From the NCBI GenBank assembly GCA_963717705.1, contig CAVQWT010000002.1, forward strand, positions 372,001 to 436,000: a stretch of 64,000 nucleotides of DNA, given 5' to 3'. The notes under the pieces are model-generated. The model saw only the letters and a list, made by a program, of their open reading frames with translations, did not search any database and was not told the DNA's origin. The DNA is from CAVQWT01 sp963717705 (lineage in GTDB: Bacteria; Pseudomonadota; Gammaproteobacteria; Burkholderiales; Casimicrobiaceae). Shown piece after piece: positions 58,348 to 64,000 of this stretch (position 1 is its first letter; the number at the start of each line of letters is the position of its first letter). The position numbers were made by a program, and so were the translations under genes.

Positions 58348-59591
58348 ACGGTCACGACACCACCGCCGCCTCCCCGCTCGCGCTGCCCCGGCGCGCGTCC
58401 ATGCCGCCCGCCGGCGCGCCGGCGTCGGCGCGCCTGCTGTACGCGCTGCTTTCGCGCATGGCCGCCGGCGAGCTCACGCTCACCGATCCGGCCGGCGGCA
58501 CGCACCTGTTCGGCCCCGGGGCGGACCACGGCGGCCGCAGCGACCTGAAGCTGCACGACTGGCGCGTCGCCCGCGACGTGCTGACCGGCGGCGACGTTGC
58601 CTTCGCCGAGGCCTACATGGACGGCCGCTGGGACACTTCCGACCTGACCGGCCTGCTGACCGTGCTCGCCCGCAACCAGGCGGCGCTGGAGCGCGCGTTC
58701 TACGGCGGCTTCTGGCAGCGGGCGCTGTTCCGCCTCAAGCACTGGCTCAACGCCAACAGCAAGGCGCAGGCGAAGAAGAACATCGTCGCGCACTACGACC
58801 TCGGCAACGCGTTTTACCGGCTGTGGCTCGACCCGTCGATGACGTACTCGTCGGCGCTGTTCGGCGGCGACCCGTCGATCGCGTTCGAGGACGCGCAGAG
58901 GGCGAAGTACGAGCGGATGCTGGCCGAGCTGGCGCTGCCCCCCGGATCGCACGTCCTCGAGATCGGCTGCGGCTGGGGCGGCTTCGCCGAGGTCGCGGCG
59001 CGCGCTGGTCATCGCGTCACCGGGCTGTCGCTGTCCGACGCGCAGACGGCCTACGCGCGCGAGCGGCTGGCGCGGCTGGGGCTTTCCGACCGCGTGGAGT
59101 TCCGGATCCAGGATTACCGCGACGAGCGCGGCGTCTACGACGGCGTCGTGTCGATCGAGATGTTCGAGGCGGTCGGCGAGAAGTGGTGGCCCGCGTATTT
59201 CCGCCGCGTCCGCGAGTCGCTGCGGCCGGGCGGGCGCGCGTGCATCCAGACCATCACCATCGCCGACGAGCGCTTCGAGCGCTACCGCACGCAGTCCGAC
59301 TTCATCCAGCAGTATATATTCCCCGGCGGCATGCTGGCCTCGCCGTCGCGATTCCTCGCCGATGCGGACGCCGCCGGGCTCGCGCTCGAGCGCGGGATCG
59401 CCTTCGGCCCCGACTACGCCGAGACCCTGAAGCGCTGGCTGGCCGCGTTCGACACGCACCGCGACGCCGTGCGGGCACAGGGCTTCGACGAGCGCTTCAT
59501 CCGCTGCTGGCGGTTCTACCTCGCGTACTGCGCCGCCGGCTTCGACTCCGGGAGCACCGATGTCGCGCAATACACGCTGCGGGCGAATTGA
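58344..59591 (+). CDS. Cyclopropane-fatty-acid-synthase-like SAM methyltransferase
   Basis: This 415-aa enzyme acts on unsaturated acyl chains of membrane phospholipids. It has the N-terminal CFA domain (DLKLHDWRVARDVLTGGDVAFAEAYMDGRWDTSDLTGLL), the HYDLGNAFYRLWLDPSMTYSSALF motif, SAM motif I VLEIGCGWGGFAEVA and VSIEMFEAVGEKWWPAYF. It also has the C-terminal QYIFPGGMLASPSRF and FYLAYCAAGF segments. Genes in this context include the Rhodobacter methyltransferase that starts furan-fatty-acid synthesis, so methyl addition rather than ring formation is possible. Start and stop overlap both neighbours. Confidence 0.92.
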   Translation: MNGHDTTAASPLALPRRASMPPAGAPASARLLYALLSRMAAGELTLTDPAGGTHLFGPGADHGGRSDLKLHDWRVARDVLTGGDVAFAEAYMDGRWDTSDLTGLLTVLARNQAALERAFYGGFWQRALFRLKHWLNANSKAQAKKNIVAHYDLGNAFYRLWLDPSMTYSSALFGGDPSIAFEDAQRAKYERMLAELALPPGSHVLEIGCGWGGFAEVAARAGHRVTGLSLSDAQTAYARERLARLGLSDRVEFRIQDYRDERGVYDGVVSIEMFEAVGEKWWPAYFRRVRESLRPGGRACIQTITIADERFERYRTQSDFIQQYIFPGGMLASPSRFLADADAAGLALERGIAFGPDYAETLKRWLAAFDTHRDAVRAQGFDERFIRCWRFYLAYCAAGFDSGSTDVAQYTLRAN

Positions 59592-60246
59592 GAGCCGCCC
59601 CGTGCGCCGCGAAGACTCCGCCGCCGGCAGCGCTGACGCCGTCCACGCCACCGCCGACCCTGCCGCGCCACGCGCGCGAAGCCGCGCCACGCGCCGCTCC
59701 GGCTGGCGCGCGGCGATGCTCATCGCGGCCGCGGTGTTCACGACGATGACCGGCGCCGCCGCCAGCGTCGTGGCACCGCCGCTGCCAGCGTCGGTCCGCT
59801 CGGTCGCCCCCGAGCTGCGCGCGCAGGGCGGCGGAGAGCTGCGGTTCTTCGGCCTGTCGGTCTACGACGGCTGGTTCTGGAACACCGGCACCGGCTGGTC
59901 GCTCGACCAGCCCTTCGCGCTCGACCTGCACTACCACCGCAGTCTCGAAGGCGCGAGCATCGCCGAGCGCAGTTCCGACGAGATCGAGAAGCTGGGCCGC
60001 GGCACCACCGAGCAGAGGGCGCGCTGGGGCGAGGCGATGAAGCGCATCTTCCCGAACGTCGCCAAGGGCGATCGCATCACCGGCGTGCACACCCCGCCGG
60101 GGCTGGTGCAGTTCTTCGCCAACGGCAAGCTGATCGGCAGCGTCGTCGACCGCGAATTCGCGCAGGCGTTCTTCGGCATCTGGCTCGACCCGAAGACGTC
60201 GCGCGCCGATTTCCGCCGCAAGCTGCTCGGCGACGCCGCCCGGTGA
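59560..60246 (+). CDS. Chalcone isomerase-like exported protein (second copy of the fold)
   Basis: This is a 228-aa protein. The ATG at 59560, six bases after GGGAG, overlaps the CFA-like gene by 32 bp. It gives an Arg-rich N-terminus of about 50 residues before a hydrophobic signal or anchor (AAMLIAAAVFTTMTGAAAS). A later ATG at 59716 would give a plain signal peptide, so the start is uncertain. The domain (LRFFGLSVYDGWFWNTG, FALDLHYHRSLEGASIAERSSDEIEKLG, GVHTPPGLVQFFANGKLIGSVVDREFAQAFFGIWLDPKTS) is the bacterial chalcone-isomerase-like fold. It differs strongly from the copy at 9.1-9.6 kb. Lipid binding is inferred. Confidence 0.82.
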   Translation: MSRNTRCGRIESRPVRREDSAAGSADAVHATADPAAPRARSRATRRSGWRAAMLIAAAVFTTMTGAAASVVAPPLPASVRSVAPELRAQGGGELRFFGLSVYDGWFWNTGTGWSLDQPFALDLHYHRSLEGASIAERSSDEIEKLGRGTTEQRARWGEAMKRIFPNVAKGDRITGVHTPPGLVQFFANGKLIGSVVDREFAQAFFGIWLDPKTSRADFRRKLLGDAAR

Positions 60247-61625
60247 GCGACGCGCACCCCGCCGACCCGGCGCCGCGCGCGGCAGCCGGCGCGGCGGCAT
60301 CGTCGTCTGCCGTTGCGCCGGCGGGCTCCGATCGGTCCGCCGCGAAGCCGGCGTCGGCCCCGCGGCTCGCGGGCATCGCCGCGTACGGCCTGTTCGCGAT
60401 GCCGCTGGCGATGGCGGCGCTGCCGCTGTACGTGCACCTGCCCAAGTTCTACGGCGACACGCTCGGTGTCGACCTCACGCTGCTCGGCGTGCTGCTGCTG
60501 GTGCTGCGGCTCGCCGACGGCGTGCTCGACCCGCTGTTCGGCGTCTGGAGCGACCGCGCGCCGTCGCGCCGCGCGCTGATCGCGTGGAGCGCGCCGGTGC
60601 TGGCGCTCGGCATGGTCGCGCTGTTCGCGCCGCTGCCGCGCGAGCAGGGGCCGCTGCTGCTGTGGCTGGGCGTCTCGCTGGCGCTCGTCTACGGCGCGTT
60701 CTCGGTGGCGACGATCAACCACAACGCCTGGGGCGCCGAACTGTCGCCCGACCCGGTGCAGCGCACGCGCATCACCGCGATCCGCGAGGGGCTCGCGCTG
60801 CTCGGCGTGGTGTTGGCGAGCGTGGCGCCGACGCTGCTCGCCCCCGCCGCCGACCCCGCGACGGGTCTCGCGCGCTTCGCGATCGCGTTCGCGGTGTTCA
60901 CCGCCATCGCGGCGTACATCACCGTCACCCGCGCGCCCGTCGCGCCCCGTCCGCCGCCCGAAACGACGTCGACGCGCGCCGGGATCGCGCTGCCACTCGC
61001 CGATCCGCTGTTCCGGCGGCTGCTGGTCGTGTTCATGGCCAACGGCATCGCCTCGGCCATTCCGGCGACGCTGGTGCTGTTCTTCATCGCCGACGTGCTG
61101 CAGGCCGAAGCGCGGCAGGGGCTGTTCCTGGCGCTGTACTTCGTCGCCGGCGCGGCGGGCATGCCGCTGTGGATCCGGCTGTCCGCGCGCTACGGCAAGG
61201 TGCACGCGTGGGCGCTGGGCATGGTCGCGGCGATCGTCGCGTTCGTGTGGGCGTGGGGGCTCGGGCCGGGCGACGACGTTGCGTTCGCGATCATATGCGC
61301 GCTGTCCGGCGTGGCGCTGGGCGCCGACCTCGCGCTGCCGCCGTCGCTGCTTGCCGACGTGATCGACCGCGACGGCCGCGCGCGGCCGACCGGCGCCTAC
61401 TTCGGCCTGTGGACGCTCGCCACCAAGCTCAACCTGGCGCTGGCCGCCGGCGTCGCGCTGCCGCTGCTCGGCGCGCTCGGCTACGCGCCGGGAGGGCGCG
61501 AGCCCGGCGCGCTGTCGTCGCTCGCGTTCGTCTATGCGGCGGTGCCGTGCGTGCTGAAGCTCGGCGCCGTCGCCGCGCTGTACGCGTTCCATTCGAAGTT
61601 CACGCAGGAAAGGACCTCGCGATGA
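60243..61625 (+). CDS. MFS transporter (GPH/MelB-like)
   Basis: This is a 460-aa inner-membrane carrier with about 12 helices after a 40-residue Ala/Ser-rich cytoplasmic N-terminus. It has LRLADGVLDPLFGVWSDRAPSRR (the family loop 2-3 motif), NHNAWGAELSPDPVQRTRITAIREG and LAVIDRDGRARPTGAYFGLW-like sequence in the second half. This is the cation-symporter branch. A GTG start (60243) overlaps the previous stop (GTGA). Its cargo in this conserved lipid-modification cluster is unknown; a lipid or lysolipid is one possibility. Confidence 0.88.
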   Translation: MSDAHPADPAPRAAAGAAASSSAVAPAGSDRSAAKPASAPRLAGIAAYGLFAMPLAMAALPLYVHLPKFYGDTLGVDLTLLGVLLLVLRLADGVLDPLFGVWSDRAPSRRALIAWSAPVLALGMVALFAPLPREQGPLLLWLGVSLALVYGAFSVATINHNAWGAELSPDPVQRTRITAIREGLALLGVVLASVAPTLLAPAADPATGLARFAIAFAVFTAIAAYITVTRAPVAPRPPPETTSTRAGIALPLADPLFRRLLVVFMANGIASAIPATLVLFFIADVLQAEARQGLFLALYFVAGAAGMPLWIRLSARYGKVHAWALGMVAAIVAFVWAWGLGPGDDVAFAIICALSGVALGADLALPPSLLADVIDRDGRARPTGAYFGLWTLATKLNLALAAGVALPLLGALGYAPGGREPGALSSLAFVYAAVPCVLKLGAVAALYAFHSKFTQERTSR

Positions 61626-62143
61626 TCAAGACCGCTTTCGCCGTCGCGGCGCTGGCCGGCCTCGCCGGCTGCGCCAGCCTCGACGTCGCCACCTACCAGG
61701 CCGAGAAACCCGTGCTCGACCTCGCGCAGTACTTCAACGGCACCGTCGACGGCTGGGGCATGTTCCAGGACCGCTCGGGCAAGGTGGTCAAGCGCTTCAC
61801 CGTCCGCATCGACGCCCGCTGGGAAGGCAACCAGGGCACGCTGGACGAGCACTTCGAGTACTCGGACGGGACGAAGGAAAACCGCGTCTGGAAGATCTCG
61901 AAGGACGGCAACCGCTACACCGGCACCGCCGGCGACGTCGTCGGCACCGCCGTCGGCACCGCGGCCGGCAATGCGCTGTCGTGGACCTACGTGCTGGCGC
62001 TGCCGGTCGACGGGCGGACCTGGAACATGGACATGGACGACTGGATGTACCTGGTCGACGAGAAGACGATGCTCAACCGCACGACGATGTCCAAGTTCGG
62101 CTTCAGGGTCGGCGAAGTGACGCTGTCGTTCCGCAAGCGATGA
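61622..62143 (+). CDS. DUF3833 lipoprotein
   Basis: This is a 173-aa outer-membrane-type lipoprotein. The signal ends in the lipobox LAGLAGC (Cys17). The mature DUF3833 domain has YFNGTVDGWGMFQDRSGKVVKRFTVRIDARW, GTLDEHFEYSDGTKENRVWKI and WNMDMDDWMYLVDEKTMLNRTTMSKFGFRVGEVTLSFRK. The beta-rich pattern suggests a lipocalin-like barrel. It is coupled by ATGA overlap to the MFS gene and is a usual member of the LitR/ChrR-linked lipid cluster. Function unknown. Confidence 0.9.
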   Translation: MIKTAFAVAALAGLAGCASLDVATYQAEKPVLDLAQYFNGTVDGWGMFQDRSGKVVKRFTVRIDARWEGNQGTLDEHFEYSDGTKENRVWKISKDGNRYTGTAGDVVGTAVGTAAGNALSWTYVLALPVDGRTWNMDMDDWMYLVDEKTMLNRTTMSKFGFRVGEVTLSFRKR

Positions 62144-62216
62144 ACACCGCGGACCGGACCTGGCGCCGCGCTCCCGCGACGACCTCCACCTCCGCGCTGC
62201 AGGCCGCTTCCCCGCG

Positions 62217-63002
62217 ATGCCGCTCCTGAAGCCGCTCAATCCGCCGCTGCCGCGCTGGGCCGACGCCCGCGTCTGGGTCATCGGCGCGTCGTACGGCATC
62301 GGCGCCGAAGTGGCAAAAGCGCTGCTCGCCGCCGGCGCGCGGGTGGCGCTGTCGGCGCGGTCCGCCGACAAGCTCGCCGCCGTCGCGGGCGGGCACCCGC
62401 GCGCGCTGCCGGTGCCGCTGGACTTCACCGACGGCGCCGCGGTGCGCGCGGCATGGGCGACGCTGCGCGAAAGCTGGGGCGGCTGCGACCTGGTGCTCGT
62501 CGTCGCCGGCACGCACCGCGAGGTCCGCGCGTGGGAACTGGACGAGGCCGACGCCAACGCGCTGCTGCAGACCAACCTCAACGCGCCGATCGCGACCGTT
62601 GCCGCGGTGGTGCCGGGGCTGCTGGCGCAGGGGCACGGCGCGATCGGCCTCGTCGCCAGCGTCGCCGGCTACGGCGGGCTGCCCAAGGCGCTGATCTACG
62701 GCGCGTCGAAGGCCGCGCTGATCAACTTCACCGAGACGCTCTACCTCGACCTGCAGCCGAAGGGCCTCGGCGTCTACCTGATCAACCCGGGGTTCGTCGA
62801 GACGCCGCTGACGGCGAAGAACGACTTCGAGATGCCGCACCTGATCAGCGCCGCCGAAGCCGCGCGCGAGATCGTCGCCGGCCTCGAGCGCGGCGACTTC
62901 GAGATCCACTTCCCGCGCGCGTTCTCGCGCCAGCTCAAGCTGCTGCAGTTGCTGCCGTACCGCTGGTACTTCGCCGCGGTGAGGCGGGCGACGGGGCTTT
63001 GA
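62217..63002 (+). CDS. Short-chain dehydrogenase/reductase
   Basis: This 261-aa classical SDR has the cofactor loop VIGASYGIGAEVAKALLAAGARVALSARS. The usual NNAG is replaced by VVAGTHREV. The active site is LVASVAGYGGLPKALIYGASKAALINF (Ser, Tyr-x-x-x-Lys), followed by INPGFVETPLTAKNDFEMPHLISAAEAA. The C-terminus is hydrophobic and basic, possibly membrane-attached. It lies 73 bp after the DUF3833 gene and closes the island. It probably oxidises or reduces a modified acyl group, by context only. Confidence 0.9.
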   Translation: MPLLKPLNPPLPRWADARVWVIGASYGIGAEVAKALLAAGARVALSARSADKLAAVAGGHPRALPVPLDFTDGAAVRAAWATLRESWGGCDLVLVVAGTHREVRAWELDEADANALLQTNLNAPIATVAAVVPGLLAQGHGAIGLVASVAGYGGLPKALIYGASKAALINFTETLYLDLQPKGLGVYLINPGFVETPLTAKNDFEMPHLISAAEAAREIVAGLERGDFEIHFPRAFSRQLKLLQLLPYRWYFAAVRRATGL

Positions 63003-63003
63003 G

Positions 63004-63030
63004 AAAAAAAGAGCCCCGCCGAAGCGGGGC
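63004..63030 (-). terminator. Intrinsic terminator for the small gene 63079-63330
   Basis: On the minus strand GCCCCGC-TTCG-GCGGGGC is followed by CTC and a run of seven T. The hairpin also lies at the end of the plus-strand SDR gene but has no T-tract in that direction. The stem is the same as at 13491-13510. Confidence 0.75.
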
Positions 63031-63078
63031 CGGGGGTCGGACCGCAGCGCGGCCCGTCGGGAGCGTGTCGTTCGTCCG

Positions 63079-63330
63079 TCAGTTGGCCATCGCGCCGGGC
63101 ACGGCGATGCCGGTCGTCGTCGCGACCTGCAGCCTGCCCTCGTGAAGTTGTCGGTACTCGCGGGCGCGCTCGGCCTTGTCGGCCAGCACCATCTGCCGCT
63201 GCGCCAGCGCGTCGGCGTCGCCGCGCTCGAACGACTGCACGAAGAGGTCGAGCCCGCCGAGGGAGACGACGATCGCCATCAGGCCGATCGCCAGCCGTTG
63301 CTTCGTCGTCGCGGTGTTCATCGTCGTCAT
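63079..63330 (-). CDS. Small protein with an N-terminal membrane segment
   Basis: This 83-aa protein (MTTMNTATTKQRLAIGLMAIVVSLGGLDLFVQSF, then RGDADALAQRQMVLADKAERAREYRQLHEGRLQVATTTG) has one hydrophobic helix (about 13-31) and a charged helical part. AAGGAG lies six bases before ATG 63330 and an intrinsic terminator follows, so it is a real single-gene unit. I do not recognise a family. It is convergent with the SDR gene. Confidence 0.7.
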   Translation of the reverse strand: MTTMNTATTKQRLAIGLMAIVVSLGGLDLFVQSFERGDADALAQRQMVLADKAERAREYRQLHEGRLQVATTTGIAVPGAMAN

Positions 63331-63652
63331 GATCTGCTCCTTGTGTCCCGTTTGATGCGGCGGGCGGCGGTTCCGGATTCACCAGGCCGTCGTCCATGGA
63401 GCGAACTGTAGGCAGGCACTGCGCGGCCCTCAACGGCTTCGCGACGAACCCCGCGAAACGCGGGATGAACCGGTGGAGACACCGACGAGCGGGAGGCGCC
63501 CGGCGCCGAAAGCCGGCGGCGGGCGACTGGCGGCGGGCGGGCGGAAAACGGGGAGCGTAGGCCGGGCGGGCGGCGGACGGGTCGCAGACCGGCGGCGTGC
63601 GAGCGGCGGAGACAGTCCCCGGGACCCGTGGCCCCGGACGCCCTGTGCGCCT
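63331..63652. other. Non-coding interval before the tRNA
   Basis: About 320 GC-rich bases. Only the SD and upstream region of the small gene and a hairpin CCCGCG-AAA-CGCGGG near 63450 were seen. The open frames here have atypical composition and no SD. Confidence 0.5.
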
Positions 63653-63681
63653 TTGACGCAACCCGCGGATTCTGCGAGAAT
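63653..63681 (+). promoter_or_regulatory. tRNA promoter
   Basis: TTGACG (63653-63658) and GAGAAT (63676-63681) are 17 bp apart, ten bases before the mature tRNA 5' end. Confidence 0.55.
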
Positions 63682-63691
63682 TACCGGCTCT

Positions 63692-63768
63692 GGCGACTTA
63701 GCTCAGCTGGTTAGAGCAGAGGAATCATAATCCTTTGGTCCGGGGTTCGAGTCCCTGAGTCGCCACCA
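63692..63768 (+). tRNA. tRNA with CAU anticodon (Met, or Ile2 if lysidine-modified)
   Basis: A complete 77-nt cloverleaf: acceptor GGCGACT/AGTCGCC, D-arm AGCTCAGCTGGTTAGAGCA, anticodon loop ATCATAA in a GAGGA/TCCTT stem, T-loop GGTTCGAGTCC, and an encoded CCA end. The anticodon CAT fits elongator methionine. The A/T-rich lower anticodon stem and the TTGGTC variable loop resemble Ile2 tRNAs that receive lysidine, so the amino acid is not settled. It is not initiator tRNA, since the three G-C pairs in the anticodon stem are absent. Confidence 0.95.
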
Positions 63769-63774
63769 AATTCC

Positions 63775-63800
63775 AAGGCCCGCCGCGTGCGGGCCTTGTT
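63775..63800 (+). terminator. Terminator after the tRNA
   Basis: AAGGCCCGC-CGCGT-GCGGGCCTT is a 9-bp perfect stem followed by GTTCATT, seven bases after the tRNA CCA. Confidence 0.65.
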
Positions 63801-64000
63801 CATTGGCTCCGTCGACCGTAGGGCTGCGGCGACCGCAACAGCGAAAGTCCGCGGTCCCGCCACCGGCAGCCCCGAAGCGATTCGCGTCAGCCAAGGTCAA
63901 AGCGCAGCGCCGGAAAGTGCCGCGTGCGCAACCGAACCGGCATACGTCCCCGCAGACGTCCGCCATTCGCTATCCTCGAGGGGTGCCGGCACCCGATCCG
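63801..64000. other. Window end without a recognisable gene
   Basis: No supported coding region. A -10-like TATCCT near 63971 could serve a gene beyond the window. Confidence 0.4.

Noticed and set aside
63703..63966. Minus-strand open frame ending with a peptide like LRDSNPGPKDYDSS
   Set aside because: It is antisense to the tRNA; such peptides are a well-known artefact of translating tRNA genes.

Overview
The window is very GC-rich, densely packed DNA that reads as a betaproteobacterial chromosome, probably Burkholderiales or a neighbour. The indicators are the mltD-gloB-methyltransferase-rnhA block, PhaF-type phasins, a lysine/alanine-rich H1-like protein, the fad gene families and widespread Shine-Dalgarno (SD) use. 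No phage, plasmid or CRISPR features were seen. The only mobile-type gene is one REP-associated tyrosine transposase near 42.4-43.1 kb.

Layout. 0-7 kb is housekeeping: the lysA 3' end, an H1-like nucleoid protein, mltD, gloB, a methyltransferase, rnhA and a large unknown protein. 7-13.2 kb is a minus-strand operon that starts with a FadB-type fusion enzyme and a thiolase and continues with a chalcone-isomerase-fold protein and three small-family proteins. 13.5-15.5 kb is a FadL barrel joined to an OmpA domain, broken by several frameshifts. 15.7-24.6 kb is a second fatty-acid block on the minus strand (TetR, FadE, thiolase, FadJ-type enzyme, FadD, YciA thioesterase). 24.9-27.5 kb is a FixL/FixJ-type two-component pair, divergent from an ECF sigma factor and a secreted DUF5648-like protein. 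30-35.5 kb holds a bacterial BCS1-like AAA ATPase, an EamA transporter, an acyl-CoA ligase, a PHA-system protein and an FFLEELY-type protein.

35.6-49.3 kb is a storage-lipid neighbourhood. It contains a GMC dehydrogenase with a small Tat subunit, two PhaF-like phasins, a patatin, a TetR regulator, a wax ester synthase/DGAT, an acyl-CoA-binding protein and a two-domain fatty acyl-CoA reductase of the Marinobacter type. Two phasin promoters and the GMC promoter carry the same 18-bp element over the -35 region followed by a 17-bp spacer and a -10 box. I see this element nowhere else in the window, and it is the best candidate for an undescribed regulon signal.

49.4-53.2 kb has an ABC exporter, a pirin and a lipase-like hydrolase. 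53.2-63 kb is a light or oxidative-stress type island: a di-iron protein and a MerR/B12-binding (LitR/CarH-type) regulator, divergent from an exported glutathione peroxidase and a tightly coupled run of FAD oxidoreductase, DUF1365, cyclopropane-fatty-acid-synthase-like methyltransferase, chalcone-isomerase-like protein, MFS transporter, DUF3833 lipoprotein and SDR. Two copies of an 11-bp near-palindrome sit next to the two divergent start regions. The window ends with a CAU-anticodon tRNA.

Functionally, fatty acids could enter through FadL, be activated by FadD-type ligases, and then be oxidised by the two fad sets or diverted to wax ester/TAG and PHA storage. The 55-63 kb island probably remodels membrane acyl chains under light or oxidative stress. 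All functions come from recognised motifs and remembered families; no search was run.
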